From positions 165,065-229,064 of the forward strand of contig NZ_PVNB01000002.1 in the NCBI RefSeq assembly GCF_003001995.1: a stretch of 64,000 nucleotides of DNA, read 5' to 3'. Positions 52,846-62,996 of the stretch are shown here, in pieces. Within the stretch, counting starts at the first letter, position 1; every line of letters begins with the position of its first letter. Made by a program: the position numbers and the translations under genes. Source of the stretch: Orenia metallireducens. GTDB taxonomy: Bacteria > Bacillota > Halanaerobiia > Halobacteroidales > Halobacteroidaceae. The notes under the pieces were generated by a model. It was not told where the DNA came from. It saw only the letters and a program-made list of their open reading frames with translations, and did no database searches.

Positions 52846-55425
52846 CTATTTCTCAACCTTGAAACTAAAATCTCCATCATAGTCTACTACAACCTTATCG
52901 CCCTCATCAATATTACCTTCTAGTAGCTTTAAGGCCAATTTATCCTTGATATATTTTTGAATAACCCGTTGTAAAGGTCTTGCTCCATAAGCAGGGTCAT
53001 AGCCTAATTGAGCAATTTCTGCTTTTGCCTTGTCAGTCAATTCAAGCTCTAAGTTCTGTTTAGCTAACTTCTCTGTTAAATATCCTAAATGGATATCAAT
53101 AATCTCCTTAATATGCTCTTCATCTAAAGCATGGAAGATTATCTGCTCATCAATTCTATTGATAAACTCTGGACGAAAATGGGCTTTAACAGCTTCTCTA
53201 ACATTCTCTGCCATTAGATCTCTATTATCAATATCTTGGATATACTGTGAACCGATATTTGAGGTCATAATAATTACTGTATTTCTAAAGTCAACCTCTT
53301 TACCTTGACTGTCAGTTAAGATACCATCATCTAAGACCTGTAATAGAATATTAAAGACATCAGGATGAGCCTTTTCCACCTCATCAAGCAAGACTACAGA
53401 ATAAGGCTTTCTTCTGATCTTCTCAGTCAACTGTCCTCCTTCTTCAAAGCCAACATAGCCTGGAGGAGAACCGATTAATTTGGCTACAGCATGGCGTTCC
53501 ATATATTCAGACATATCTAAACGCACTATAGCTTTTTCATCATCAAAGAGGTATTCAGCTAAGGTCTTGGCCAACTCTGTCTTACCAACCCCTGTTGGTC
53601 CCATAAATAAGAAAGAACCTAAAGGACGGTCTTCATCTTGTAATCCAGTACGGGAACGGCGAATAGCATTACTGACAGCTTCAATAGCATCATCTTGCCC
53701 GACTACCCTGCTACTTAACTCCTCTTCTAGATGAATTAATTTATGCTTTTCACCTTCCATTACCCTAGTCACAGGAATATTGGTCCAAGAAGCAATTATC
53801 TCTGCTATATCCTCAGATCTAACCTCTTCTTTCAATAGATTTCTCTCCTGTTTTAATCCTTGGGCTTTAGCATTGGCTTCTGCTAATTTGCCACTTAAAT
53901 CATGCAACTTCCCATACTTTAAACGGGCAGCCTTCTCATAATCAGCATCCCTTTCAGCAGCTTCTGCTTCTATTTTGGTCTCTTCTATCTCCTCTTTTAA
54001 ATCTTGTATCTTCTGAAGAATCTCCTTTTCATTGACCCATTTTGCTTTAAGGGGATTTATCCTATCCTTCAATTCACCTATCTCTGCTTCAATAGCGGCC
54101 AGTCGCTCCTTAGAGGCAGAGTCATCCTCTTTTCTTAAAGCCTCCTTCTCAATCTCTAATCTTCTTAACTTACGGTCTAACTCATCAATCTCAGCAGGCA
54201 TAGAATCAATCTCTATGCGTAACTTAGAAGCAGCTTCATCAACTAAATCTATCGCTTTATCTGGTAAGAAACGTTCTGTTAAGTACCTATCTGAAAGCTT
54301 AGCAGCTGAGACTAGTGCATTATCCTGAATCTTAACTCCATGATGGATCTCATACTTCTCTTTTAAACCTCGTAAGATAGAGATAGTATCCTCAACTGTC
54401 GGCTCATCGATTATAATCGGTTGGAATCTACGCTCCAAGGCAGCATCCTTCTCAATATGTTTCTTATATTCATTTAAGGTGGTCGCCCCAATACAACGTA
54501 ACTCTCCACGGGCAAGAGCAGGCTTAAGTAAGTTAGCTGCATCCATTGCCCCTTCAGTAGCTCCAGCACCTACTAAGGTATGCATCTCATCAATAAATAG
54601 AATAATCTCTCCATTAGACTTATTGACCTCTTTTAAAACACTCTTTAATCGTTCTTCAAACTCTCCACGATATTTGGCACCTGCTACCAATGATCCCATA
54701 TCTAAAGAAATTACTCGTTTATCCCGTAACCCTTCCGGAATATCACCATTTATAATCCGTTGGGCTAATCCTTCTACAATAGCTGTCTTACCAACACCAG
54801 GATCACCGATCAAGACAGGATTGTTCTTGCGCCGTCTAGATAAGACCTGCATAATCCTTCTAATCTTCTCATCACGACCGATCACTGGATCCAGCTTACC
54901 TTTACGTGCTAATTTAGTTAAATCTATAGTATAATTATCTAAGGCTCGATATTGACCTTCAGCACTTTGGCTAGTCACCTTCTCCCCACCTCTAATCTCC
55001 TTGATTGCATTTTGAACCCTCTTAAAATCAACTTGATTATCTTGTAACAATTTAGCTGCTTTATTCTTTCCTTCTGATAAAATCGCCAATAAGAAATGTT
55101 CAGTAGAGATATATTCATCATCTAAATTTTCCGCCTCTTTTCTTGCTTTACGTAAAACTCTACTAAGCTCTTGAGAACTATAGAGCTGAACATCGTCAGA
55201 ATAGACTTTAGGTAAGCTCTTCATTGTCTCTTTTAAATTAGCTTCTAAAGCAGCTAAATTAACCTCTAGTTTCTCTAATATCGGTCTAACCACCCCTTGG
55301 TCTTGCTCTAATAATGCCAATAAGAGGTGTGTTGGATAAAGCTCTTGATTGCTGTTATCTTCTGCTAGATGTTGAGCTTCCATCAAAGCCTCTTGAGCCT
55401 TAATTGTAAAATTATCAGTCTTCAT
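52846..55425 (-). CDS. clpB: ClpB disaggregase
   Basis: AAA+ chaperone that resolves aggregates with DnaK. N domain (residues 1-150), first ATPase with GDPGVGKTA, the coiled-coil M domain (about 400-520), second ATPase with GPTGVGKTE, and the C-terminal [10 protein letters not shown]. 859 aa is standard. Start set at ATG 55425 after GGGGTGAT, giving [14 protein letters not shown] as in relatives; the longer frame adds 20 unlike residues. Downstream of hsp20 by 86 bp, so CIRCE/HrcA control may extend to it. Confidence 0.96.
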   Translation of the reverse strand: MKTDNFTIKAQEALMEAQHLAEDNSNQELYPTHLLLALLEQDQGVVRPILEKLEVNLAALEANLKETMKSLPKVYSDDVQLYSSQELSRVLRKARKEAENLDDEYISTEHFLLAILSEGKNKAAKLLQDNQVDFKRVQNAIKEIRGGEKVTSQSAEGQYRALDNYTIDLTKLARKGKLDPVIGRDEKIRRIMQVLSRRRKNNPVLIGDPGVGKTAIVEGLAQRIINGDIPEGLRDKRVISLDMGSLVAGAKYRGEFEERLKSVLKEVNKSNGEIILFIDEMHTLVGAGATEGAMDAANLLKPALARGELRCIGATTLNEYKKHIEKDAALERRFQPIIIDEPTVEDTISILRGLKEKYEIHHGVKIQDNALVSAAKLSDRYLTERFLPDKAIDLVDEAASKLRIEIDSMPAEIDELDRKLRRLEIEKEALRKEDDSASKERLAAIEAEIGELKDRINPLKAKWVNEKEILQKIQDLKEEIEETKIEAEAAERDADYEKAARLKYGKLHDLSGKLAEANAKAQGLKQERNLLKEEVRSEDIAEIIASWTNIPVTRVMEGEKHKLIHLEEELSSRVVGQDDAIEAVSNAIRRSRTGLQDEDRPLGSFLFMGPTGVGKTELAKTLAEYLFDDEKAIVRLDMSEYMERHAVAKLIGSPPGYVGFEEGGQLTEKIRRKPYSVVLLDEVEKAHPDVFNILLQVLDDGILTDSQGKEVDFRNTVIIMTSNIGSQYIQDIDNRDLMAENVREAVKAHFRPEFINRIDEQIIFHALDEEHIKEIIDIHLGYLTEKLAKQNLELELTDKAKAEIAQLGYDPAYGARPLQRVIQKYIKDKLALKLLEGNIDEGDKVVVDYDGDFSFKVEK

Positions 55426-55439
55426 AAAATCACCCCATT

Positions 55440-55510
55440 TTATATAATGACAAGTGACAGGTAAAGAGTAAAAATTTTTCGTCACTCATCACCTATCACC
55501 CGTTACTACT
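55440..55510. repeat. GTGAC-type inverted repeat between hsp20 and clpB
   Basis: AAGTGACAGGT...ACCTATCAC with GTAAAGAGTAA/TTTTTCGTCACTC forms a long imperfect hairpin of the same sequence type as repeat copy E. Confidence 0.4.
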
Positions 55511-55511
55511 C

Positions 55512-55949
55512 TTAATTAATATCAATTCTCTTTCTTTTAGGCTTTTCTTGCTCTAATTTAGGCAAATTCACCTCTAGAATCCCATTATTATACTCTGCGC
55601 TAATCTGCTCTATATCGACATTATTGAATTTGAAGCTTCTCTGATAACTTCCAGTTCTTCTTTCACGATGGAGGAAGTTATCCTGCTCTTCTTCAAAATT
55701 TTCCTCTTTATCTACTCTAATTGTTAAGTAATTTTTTTCAGTTTCAATTGTAATATCTTCTTTCTCTAAACCAGGCAATTCAGTTTCTAGGATATACCTA
55801 TCTTCCTTCTCTTTGATATCTGTTTTAAAGTTAGCACCCTTCATCTCCATAAACTCATTAATGAAAGTAGCAGGTGTAAAATCAAAGAACTTCTCCATTA
55901 AATTATTATTTTTAGCTTTTCTGTTGTCAAAAGGCATTAGGTCAAACAT
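55512..55949 (-). CDS. Small heat shock protein Hsp20
   Basis: Alpha-crystallin domain at about 42-135: FKTDIKEKEDRYILETELPG, LTIRVDKEE, GSYQRSFKFN, EYNNGILEVNLPK, and the C-terminal anchoring motif region PKRKRIDIN. 145 aa. It holds unfolded proteins for ClpB/DnaK. ATG after AAGGAGGT. A perfect CIRCE and sigma-A promoter lie upstream, so HrcA should repress it. Confidence 0.94.
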   Translation of the reverse strand: MFDLMPFDNRKAKNNNLMEKFFDFTPATFINEFMEMKGANFKTDIKEKEDRYILETELPGLEKEDITIETEKNYLTIRVDKEENFEEEQDNFLHRERRTGSYQRSFKFNNVDIEQISAEYNNGILEVNLPKLEQEKPKRKRIDIN

Positions 55950-56018
55950 TAATATCTACCTCCTTAATTGATCTTTAATAATATTCTAACCACAATCACC
56001 TTTTTTCAACCGCGATTA

Positions 56019-56045
56019 TTAGCACTCACCTCTAACGAGTGCTAA
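56019..56045 (-). promoter_or_regulatory. CIRCE operator (HrcA)
   Basis: TTAGCACTC, nine bases, GAGTGCTAA: the exact CIRCE consensus. It lies directly after the -10 box of the hsp20 promoter, where bound HrcA blocks transcription. Confidence 0.95.
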
Positions 56046-56049
56046 TAAT

Positions 56050-56078
56050 ATTATAAAAAAATATCTCTGATTTGTCAA
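56050..56078 (-). promoter_or_regulatory. Sigma-A promoter of hsp20
   Basis: On the minus strand TTGACA (56073-56078) and TATAAT (56050-56055), both perfect, 17-bp spacer. Confidence 0.92.
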
Positions 56079-56152
56079 GTACTAGTAATTAAAGACAGTT
56101 ATGAGTAACAAGTAAAAAATTCTTCATGTATATAGACTATATTAATATTGAA

Positions 56153-56175
56153 AAAGACACCGCTAAGGTGTCTTT
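56153..56175 (-). terminator. Terminator of asnS
   Basis: 9-bp stem AAAGACACC/GGTGTCTTT with 5-base loop, then TTTTTCAA on the minus strand. Confidence 0.8.
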
Positions 56176-56188
56176 AATTAATTCCATC

Positions 56189-57586
56189 TTAAAATTTAGC
56201 ATTACCTGGAGTACGCGGGAAGGAGATTACATCACGAATATTCTTCATCCCTGAAATATACATCAATATTCTTTCAAAACCTAGACCAAAACCAGAATGG
56301 GGCACAGTACCATACTTTCTTAAATCTAAGAACCAGTCATACTGCTCTAATTCCATTCCATCCTCTTCCATCATCTGAACTAATACATCATAGCGCTCTT
56401 CCCGCTGACTTCCTCCAATAATCTCACCTACACCTGGAACTAAGCAGTCAACTGCTCTAACGGTCTTCTGGTCATCATTTAGTCTCATGTAAAAGGCTTT
56501 AATATCCTTTGGGTAGTCTGTAACCATTACTGGCTTATTAAAATGCTCTTCTGTTAAGTACCTCTCATGCTCTGTCTGTAGGTCAATCCCCCATTCTACC
56601 TGATAATCAAATTCTTTATCAGCTACAGTTAGGATCTCTACCGCCTCAGTATAACTAATCTGAGCAAAATCACTGTTGATAATCTTCTTTAAATTTTCGA
56701 TACGATTATCTTCAGCAATCCATCTATCGAAAAATGCCATCTCTTCTGCACACTCTTCTAAGGCATAGTTAAACAGATACTTTAAGAACTCCTCAATTAG
56801 CTGCATATTCTCATCCAAATCACAAAATGCCATCTCTGGCTCAATCATCCAAAACTCAGCAGCATGGCGAGTAGTATTGGAATTTTCAGCTCTAAAGGTA
56901 GGTCCAAAGGTATAGACATCACCTAATGCAGTAGCTAAGACCTCTGCCTCTAACTGCCCACTAACTGTTAAACCCGTCTCCTCATTGAAAAAATCTTGAC
57001 TAAAATCAACTTCACCTTTATCTGTTAATGGTAGGTTTGCTAAATCAAAGTTAGTTACTCTAAATAACTCTCCTGCTCCTTCAGTATCATTGGCAGTAAT
57101 AATTGGAGTATGGATATAATTAAAACCTCTTTTTTGGAAGAACTTATGTACAGCATAGGACATCTTGCTTCTAAATCTATTCATGACACCAAAGGTATTG
57201 GTTCTTGGTCTTAAATGGGCAATCTCTCTTAAATACTCAAAGGAATGGCGCTTCTTCTGTAGCTCATAATCAGAAGGGCAATCACCTATTAGCTCAATCT
57301 CTTTTGCTTTCATCTCTACACTCTGCTCTCTACCCTTAACCTCTTCAAGATATCCCACAATCTTCAAGCTAGTACCAGTATTAATCTCAGCTAATACTTC
57401 AAATTCATCAGGATTTAGGATTACAACCTGTAGATTCTTTAATGTACTTCCATCATTAATCTCTATAAAAGCAATATTCTTAGAGACTCTCTTGGTCCTA
57501 ACCCAACCTAATACCGTTACATTAGAGGTATCTTCTAACTCTTTTGTTAGAACATCCTTTACTTTCTTTCTTTTAAAATAATCCAT
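56189..57586 (-). CDS. asnS: Asparaginyl-tRNA synthetase
   Basis: Class II synthetase: OB-fold anticodon domain ([20 protein letters not shown]), motif 2 [20 protein letters not shown] and motif 3 [15 protein letters not shown]. 465 aa. Start set at ATG 57586 after GAGGAGGG, which removes eight residues of the longest frame. No T-box was found in the leader. Housekeeping, monocistronic. Confidence 0.96.
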   Translation of the reverse strand: MDYFKRKKVKDVLTKELEDTSNVTVLGWVRTKRVSKNIAFIEINDGSTLKNLQVVILNPDEFEVLAEINTGTSLKIVGYLEEVKGREQSVEMKAKEIELIGDCPSDYELQKKRHSFEYLREIAHLRPRTNTFGVMNRFRSKMSYAVHKFFQKRGFNYIHTPIITANDTEGAGELFRVTNFDLANLPLTDKGEVDFSQDFFNEETGLTVSGQLEAEVLATALGDVYTFGPTFRAENSNTTRHAAEFWMIEPEMAFCDLDENMQLIEEFLKYLFNYALEECAEEMAFFDRWIAEDNRIENLKKIINSDFAQISYTEAVEILTVADKEFDYQVEWGIDLQTEHERYLTEEHFNKPVMVTDYPKDIKAFYMRLNDDQKTVRAVDCLVPGVGEIIGGSQREERYDVLVQMMEEDGMELEQYDWFLDLRKYGTVPHSGFGLGFERILMYISGMKNIRDVISFPRTPGNAKF

Positions 57587-57842
57587 TTTAACCCTCCTCA
57601 ATATCATCAAAACTTTATATTTATATATTATTTTCTAAAAAATCAAAAATTCCTGCATGAGATAGGCAAAGATAAATTTAACTTAAATATTATATCAAAT
57701 TATATGCTTATAATAACCAGTAAGAACTAAATTATTATAAATAAGATAAAAAAAGTGCCAGCAGCAGTATAAGCATGAGTACCTTATTAGTAAGGTCTTC
57801 TCACATTTAGACTAACCACTCACACCCTCTTAAATATTCAGC

Positions 57843-58412
57843 CTAAAAATCTATCTTGATACCATAGTTTACACCAGTAGCTGTACCAAAATCCTCATCA
57901 TTACTAGCTGCTACCTTAAAGCCAATTACTCCTAAAACACCTTCAGCAATCTCTCCACAAAATCCTATCTCTCCATCAAAGATAGTATCTGAGCCAGCCA
58001 CCATGTCAAGGTCTAAATACATTAACTTGTCCTCAAGTGCCCGTTCAATAATAAAACCTGCCTTCAACCCTGACTTACTAGAGTCAACAAAGGTCCCACT
58101 TACCCCTCCTAGCTTAAAGGCATAGTTAAAGTTCTTTCTAGTGCCTCTTTTACTTTGGGGAATAAACTGATACTCTAACTCAGCTATTGCTTCTTTACCA
58201 TCTTGATCATAAGGTGCTATCACAGAAATACCATAACCGGTATACTTATCTACACCATAACCCAAATCCACCTGAATAAAATCACCTTCCCCTGAGTGAA
58301 AGTTGGTCATTTGAAACCTATAAACATCAGTCCCTAGGTTTAAAGTTGAAGCCATTGCACTACTGCTTAAAATTAGTACAGATAATACTAACAATAAGAT
58401 AATCTTCTTCAT
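57843..58412 (-). CDS. Exported barrel-like protein
   Basis: Signal peptide to residue 21 (AMA), then alternating polar/hydrophobic strands and a last strand GVNYGIKIDF ending in Phe, the usual outer-membrane barrel signal. Mature length about 168 aa suggests 8 strands. Similar in design to the plus-strand gene at 58692 (both begin T-x-TG-x-x-x-F-type strands). An outer-membrane place is inference and agrees with the TolC genes. ATG after TAGGAGGAG. Confidence 0.68.
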   Translation of the reverse strand: MKKIILLLVLSVLILSSSAMASTLNLGTDVYRFQMTNFHSGEGDFIQVDLGYGVDKYTGYGISVIAPYDQDGKEAIAELEYQFIPQSKRGTRKNFNYAFKLGGVSGTFVDSSKSGLKAGFIIERALEDKLMYLDLDMVAGSDTIFDGEIGFCGEIAEGVLGVIGFKVAASNDEDFGTATGVNYGIKIDF

Positions 58413-58560
58413 TTAAATACTCCTCCTAATCTGAATTTATCACTGCTTATAACTATTCTATGTTTAACATTTAATTTCCTGCTTTTATCAAATTTATGAC
58501 ATTATAATCAATTTTATTATTCTTCTAAGCAGGATATCCTAGTTAATTATAGAATATTAT

Positions 58561-58625
58561 TAATTATGGAGCAAATAGGTATCTCCACAGCATCTTTGCA
58601 GGGCTTGAATGGCCAATTATATTCA
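58561..58625 (+). other. Possible structured leader of exported-protein gene
   Basis: A GC-richer patch with GGAG...CTCC and GGCTTGAATGGCC that can form small hairpins, 70 bp before the plus-strand gene. I recognise no riboswitch class. Confidence 0.25.
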
Positions 58626-58691
58626 AAATGATAATAATATCAAAGTATTTCTTGCTACAAATTTTACACAATTATAGAAAGGGGATTTATC

Positions 58692-59393
58692 ATGAAAAAA
58701 AGATTAGTTTTCTTATTAACCTTTGCACTAATAATAATTTCTAGCATGCCTTCTTATGCAACCTTCACTACGGGGACAGGCAAACACACCTTTAAGTTAG
58801 AGACCTTTAGACCCGATCCAGAATACAATCTACAATCATTTATGGCAGGTTTTGGTATTAACAAGAGATCATCTATCAACTTAAGATTAACAAATACTGA
58901 TGATGACCACCAACAATTAAACTACCTTGCACCTTATTACTATAACATGTCTGGCTCCAAAGATGAGGATGGTAGTGGAAGTACCGACAATAATTTTTAT
59001 GCTGTAGGACCAATCTTAGAGGTTATGTATCAATATATACCTAACCACCCTCTCTTTGTTAATCCAAACTCACTGAATGCTTTACAGATTGGTTTAAGAA
59101 ATCTAAGAGGTGATAGTAAATCTTCTTATGAAGATGATACTACTAGTGAACATGTCAATAGAACCTATTTAATGCTAGGCTTGATAAGCCGTTCTCGCTG
59201 GGAGAATTATAATGTCTTCTCAAACCTGAATTTAACTACTGACCTTAGTCATAATAGTTGGGGATTTGATGGACAAATTGGTCTAGAAGTTGTTATTAAA
59301 GGAAACTTCAAAGCAGAGATTGGCTATAAGTATATGGGGACAACTTCTGGCTCAGCAAGTGGAGCTACTATCGGCTTAAAAGTAGATTATTAA
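58692..59393 (+). CDS. Exported barrel-like protein, larger paralogue
   Basis: Signal peptide to residue 23 (SYA), then amphipathic strands and a final strand ATIGLKVDY ending in Tyr. The opening TGTGKHTFKLETFRPD parallels LGTDVYRFQMTNFH of the divergent neighbour at 57843. 233 aa; an acidic loop (GSKDEDGSGSTDN) may be surface-exposed. ATG after AAAGGGG. Predicted outer-membrane barrel, with function unknown. The two genes are divergent and share the spacer 58413-58691. Confidence 0.68.
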   Translation: MKKRLVFLLTFALIIISSMPSYATFTTGTGKHTFKLETFRPDPEYNLQSFMAGFGINKRSSINLRLTNTDDDHQQLNYLAPYYYNMSGSKDEDGSGSTDNNFYAVGPILEVMYQYIPNHPLFVNPNSLNALQIGLRNLRGDSKSSYEDDTTSEHVNRTYLMLGLISRSRWENYNVFSNLNLTTDLSHNSWGFDGQIGLEVVIKGNFKAEIGYKYMGTTSGSASGATIGLKVDY

Positions 59394-59426
59394 AAAAACT
59401 TGGGATTTTTATCCCAAGTTTTTTTT
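59392..59426. terminator. Bidirectional terminator
   Basis: AAAAAACTTGGGAT/ATCCCAAGTTTTTT, 4-base loop, T tract on the plus side; shared by two convergent genes. Confidence 0.85.
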
Positions 59427-59428
59427 AT

Positions 59429-61018
59429 TTAGAGCTTATACTTTTTAATAACTGCTTCAGCTACCTTGATCCCATCTACTGCTGCTGACATAATTCCTCC
59501 AGCATATCCTGCTCCTTCTCCAGCAGGATATAATCCACCAATATTACTCTCATGTTCTTTACTTCTGATAATTCTAATTGGTGATGAGCTTCTCGTCTCT
59601 ACTGCTGTCATCACTGCATCATCCATAGCAAAACCACTCAATTTCTTATCTAGCTTAGGTAAGGCTTCTTTAATAGTCTCAACCACATACTGTGGAAGGC
59701 ACAGACTTAAATCTGTCATACAAACCCGCGGAGCATAAGAAGGTTTAACCTCTCTCCACTTAACAGAGGGCTGTCCTGCTAAGAAATCCCCTACCAGTTG
59801 GGCTGGAGCATCATAATTTCCTCCACCAACTTCAAAGGCTCTCTGCTCCCATCTTCGTTGAAACTCCACACCTGCTAAAGGATGTTTACTAGCAAAGTCT
59901 TTAGGACCCACCCCTACCAATAAAGCACTGTTGGCATTTGCCTTGTCCCTGTTATATTCACTCATACCATTAGTAACTACTCTACCAAGCTCAGAAGCAG
60001 CAGCTACCACCTCTCCACCAGGGCACATACAGAAGGTATAAGCCGTTCTACCAGTTGAACACTGGTGGGATAGGCTATAATCAGCAGAACCTAGTTTAGG
60101 ATGCCCTGCAAATTGACCATACTGACTCTGATCGATTAAACCTTGGGGATGCTCGATTCTAACTCCAATTGAGAAGGACTTCTGTTCGATTTTGGCACCC
60201 TGTTGATAGATCATTTCAAAGGTATCTCTAGCACTATGACCAATAGCTAAGATGACTATCTCTGCTTTAAGCTCCTTTTGCCCATTGACTATCACCCCTT
60301 TAACCTGCTTTTCTTCTATTAACAAGTCAGTAACCTTACTTTGAAAACGAATCTCTCCACCTAAAGTGATGATCTTCTTTCTTAAATTTTTGACTACATT
60401 CTGAAGTATATCTGTTCCTACATGGGCTTTATTCTTATAAATAATCTCTTCAGGAGCACCAGCTTCAATTAACTCTGTTAGTACCTTCCTACATCGTAAA
60501 TCCTTAATCCGAGTAGTCAATTTACCATCAGAAAAGGTTCCTGCCCCACCTTCACCAAACTGCACATTTGATTCAGGGTCTAATTTCCCACTCTCCCAAA
60601 AATCATTAACATCTTGACTACGCTCTTCTACTCTCTTGCCCCTTTCTAAAACTAAAGGACGATAGCCCATCTGTGCTAAAAGGAGAGCAGCAAATAAGCC
60701 AGCTGGGCCTGTACCTACAACCACTGGACGATGCTTTAAGCTTTTATTTCCAGCCTCTACATACTTATATTCTAAATCAGGACTCTTTCTAATCTTATTA
60801 TCATCTAATCTGCTTAAAATCAACTCCTCTTGCTCTATTTGAGCATCAACAGTATAGACAAAATAGACTACATTTCTCCTTCTCGCATCGATAGACTCTT
60901 TATAGATCTTATAATCGACTAATTCCTCTTTACTTATCTTAAGCCTCTTTAATAGCTCTTCTTTGATCTTACTCTTATCATCTTCAATTGATATCTTGAT
61001 ATCAGAAATACGAATCAT
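59429..61018 (-). CDS. FAD-dependent dehydrogenase (COG2509)
   Basis: Dinucleotide-binding motif VVGTGPAGLFAALLLAQMGY around residues 99-118, then ERGKRVEERSQDV, QFGEGGAGTFSDGKL, a second nucleotide segment LAIGHSARDTFEM, and a C-terminal AGEGAGYAGGIMSAAVDG. An N-terminal domain of about 90 residues (ISDIKISIEDDKS) precedes. Members are annotated NAD(FAD)-utilizing dehydrogenases; the substrate is unknown. 529 aa, ATG with weak ribosome site. Monocistronic. Confidence 0.9.
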   Translation of the reverse strand: MIRISDIKISIEDDKSKIKEELLKRLKISKEELVDYKIYKESIDARRRNVVYFVYTVDAQIEQEELILSRLDDNKIRKSPDLEYKYVEAGNKSLKHRPVVVGTGPAGLFAALLLAQMGYRPLVLERGKRVEERSQDVNDFWESGKLDPESNVQFGEGGAGTFSDGKLTTRIKDLRCRKVLTELIEAGAPEEIIYKNKAHVGTDILQNVVKNLRKKIITLGGEIRFQSKVTDLLIEEKQVKGVIVNGQKELKAEIVILAIGHSARDTFEMIYQQGAKIEQKSFSIGVRIEHPQGLIDQSQYGQFAGHPKLGSADYSLSHQCSTGRTAYTFCMCPGGEVVAAASELGRVVTNGMSEYNRDKANANSALLVGVGPKDFASKHPLAGVEFQRRWEQRAFEVGGGNYDAPAQLVGDFLAGQPSVKWREVKPSYAPRVCMTDLSLCLPQYVVETIKEALPKLDKKLSGFAMDDAVMTAVETRSSSPIRIIRSKEHESNIGGLYPAGEGAGYAGGIMSAAVDGIKVAEAVIKKYKL

Positions 61019-61347
61019 AATTATTTAATTCCTTTCTATAATTTAATTTTAATCAATCTCCCCTATAAATTTTAATGGCAGATCACTTTAATATCATATA
61101 ATTTTATATCCAGCTTTGCAACAGCTAGCAGGACTGTCCTCTAATTTAACAGCGGTTATTCCTGAAATAAAAATAGACTAATAGAAAACAATAGAGGGAT
61201 ATTACAATACTTTTAGCCTAAGATTAATGCTTATTTATACTTAAAATAACAAAAGCTAATCATAATCGATTAGCTTAACTATTAATATCAGGTTAACCAT
61301 ATCCAATCACATTTTAAAATTAGTTAATTTATATTCATTAGAGTATT
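61019..61347. other. 329-bp spacer
   Basis: No gene seen. It has a hairpin-rich patch near 61110-61160, one isolated repeat end ATATTACAATACTTTTAG at 61209-61226, and the terminator at 61253. Confidence 0.4.
61253..61276 (-). terminator. Terminator of 82-aa gene
   Basis: 9-bp stem AAGCTAATC/GATTAGCTT, 6-base loop, then TTGTTATTTT on the minus strand. Confidence 0.6.
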
Positions 61348-61596
61348 CTATTGCCTTTCAAAGATAGCTGGCTGCTGGTCATCATAATAATAAATAAGTT
61401 TATAGATACAAGCTATAGGAATGTATACTTTAACCTCTGCATTGCCTTTTAAAACCAGATAACAGCCATCAAAGATTTCATCTATCACTCCAGTATATTC
61501 ACAAGCTTCTACACCTGAAATCACTGTAACACAAATATCCTTTTTCTTCTGCAAAGAACTTAATAATTCTACTAATTTCTCATCTCTAGGATCCAT
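61348..61596 (-). CDS. Small beta-rich protein, possibly Sm-like, 82 aa
   Basis: A short helix (DEKLVELLSSLQKKK) is followed by about five beta strands: CVTVISGVEACEYTGVIDEI, CYLVLKGNAEVKVYIPIACI. This order, with 'TG-V-I' and 'IP-x-x-x-I', recalls small Sm/LSm-like or DUF2642-type spore proteins. Three or more cysteines. ATG after GGGGGT. No firm family; RNA binding is only a guess. Confidence 0.5.
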   Translation of the reverse strand: MDPRDEKLVELLSSLQKKKDICVTVISGVEACEYTGVIDEIFDGCYLVLKGNAEVKVYIPIACIYKLIYYYDDQQPAIFERQ

Positions 61597-61727
61597 ATAT
61601 ATAGTACCCCCTTTTTATGAGATACTCTATAATATTTAAAGATAAAGATATCTGCTACTTAAATTCAAAATATTTTATTGATAATATCAAGTGGCAAGTC
61701 AAAGCTCATTTGATAATTGTTAATAGC

Positions 61728-62942
61728 TCACTTGTTATTAATTAGACTGCTAATTCCTACAAACTCAACCCCAGCTCTCTCAATTGGATTCAACATGTTT
61801 TTCAAAACTAGAGCTGTGACATTTCCACCATGGGGACCTACATGACCTATCCCTATAGCACTACCTTGAGAAATAGCTCTGCCAGCTAAATCAAGCATTG
61901 CCTCTCTAATATACCCATAATCCTTCTTATGATCTAAGAATACATCTCTCTCTAAAACTCTAACACCTACCTCTTTTCCTACTTGAGCTACTACAGTCTT
62001 AGGGGTTGTTCGACTATCTATAGCTACTAAGCCTCTTTGTTTAGCCACCTCCAATAAAACCTTCATCACCCGCCTATCAGCGGTTGCCTTTCCTCCGGTA
62101 TGATTATTAAATCCAACAGCAGTGGGAATATCCTCTATAGCCTCTTCCATCCTTGATCTAATCTCTTCATTAGATAGGGTAGTTAAGATCGGCTTTGCAC
62201 CCATCCAATTTGGTCTATCCAGCTCAGACTCCATTGGTAAATGAATGATTACATCAAAGCCTAAATTCTTAGCATACTCCCCCTCCTCTGTAGAATCATC
62301 TTTAAAAGGGATAATTGCACAGGTAATCTTCTGCTTTAACTTTAAAATACTATCAGTTCCTTCAGCTCTATTGCCAAAGTCATCAATAATAATCGCTATC
62401 TTGGCATCATCTTTCCTCACCCTAATCGGCCTAGTAATATCCAAATGGGCTGAGAGCTTACCCTTGTGACCACCGATTAAAAATTGTATATCCTCCACCC
62501 CACCTAGATCAGCAAATAACTTTACTAAAGATTCAATGACTAGAAAGTGTTCAAATACATCTAATTTATAGATATCATTTGATAGATTAAGATAAACCCT
62601 ACCATTCTTGTATCCAATATCACTGATCAATTGGCTTCTATCAATATTTAACTTAGAAAATTTAGTCCCACTTAAGAGATTAACAGCTATCTCTTCCAAA
62701 TCCTTGCGAGTCTGATAGCTCTTATTATCAATTACACTAGCAGCTAGATGGCTAATTTTAGAATATAACAAGAAGTTTCTTACTTTAACCCTCAATTGAG
62801 CTGCTAAGCCTCTCTCCTGAGGAACTTCTGTCAATCCCTTTGCCGCTAAGAGCTGATTGCCTTCAATAAATAAGGTTATCATAGCTGTAAGTAAGAAACA
62901 AATAATAATATATTTAAAATATCTTTTATCAACTCTAATCAT
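61728..62942 (-). CDS. Divergent polysaccharide deacetylase (YibQ-like)
   Basis: N-terminal anchor at residues 9-28, a helical and beta linker, and from about 180 the divergent polysaccharide deacetylase domain: KIAIIIDDFGNRAEG (metal aspartates), DVIIHLPMES, GFNNHTGGKATADRR and GHVGPHGGNV. The family is thought to remove acetyl groups from envelope or spore glycans. 404 aa. It is 54 bp downstream of the CwlD-like amidase and probably co-transcribed, so both may act on peptidoglycan. Confidence 0.88.
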   Translation of the reverse strand: MIRVDKRYFKYIIICFLLTAMITLFIEGNQLLAAKGLTEVPQERGLAAQLRVKVRNFLLYSKISHLAASVIDNKSYQTRKDLEEIAVNLLSGTKFSKLNIDRSQLISDIGYKNGRVYLNLSNDIYKLDVFEHFLVIESLVKLFADLGGVEDIQFLIGGHKGKLSAHLDITRPIRVRKDDAKIAIIIDDFGNRAEGTDSILKLKQKITCAIIPFKDDSTEEGEYAKNLGFDVIIHLPMESELDRPNWMGAKPILTTLSNEEIRSRMEEAIEDIPTAVGFNNHTGGKATADRRVMKVLLEVAKQRGLVAIDSRTTPKTVVAQVGKEVGVRVLERDVFLDHKKDYGYIREAMLDLAGRAISQGSAIGIGHVGPHGGNVTALVLKNMLNPIERAGVEFVGISSLINNK

Positions 62943-62996
62943 AATAACACCCCCTTATCTTCTAAATAATTTAATTAAGATCCCTTAATTTTAAGG

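Noticed and set aside
54479..54934. 151-codon plus-strand frame inside clpB
   Set aside because: Shadow of the conserved first ATPase domain of ClpB in another frame.
57587..57842. Search for a T-box leader before asnS
   Set aside because: No T-box sequence or long leader hairpins were visible, although some Firmicute asnS genes have one.
61110..61160. Hairpin-rich patch with GCAAAGC on the minus strand, like part of a c-di-GMP riboswitch
   Set aside because: The rest of the GEMM core was not found and the position does not lead any gene.
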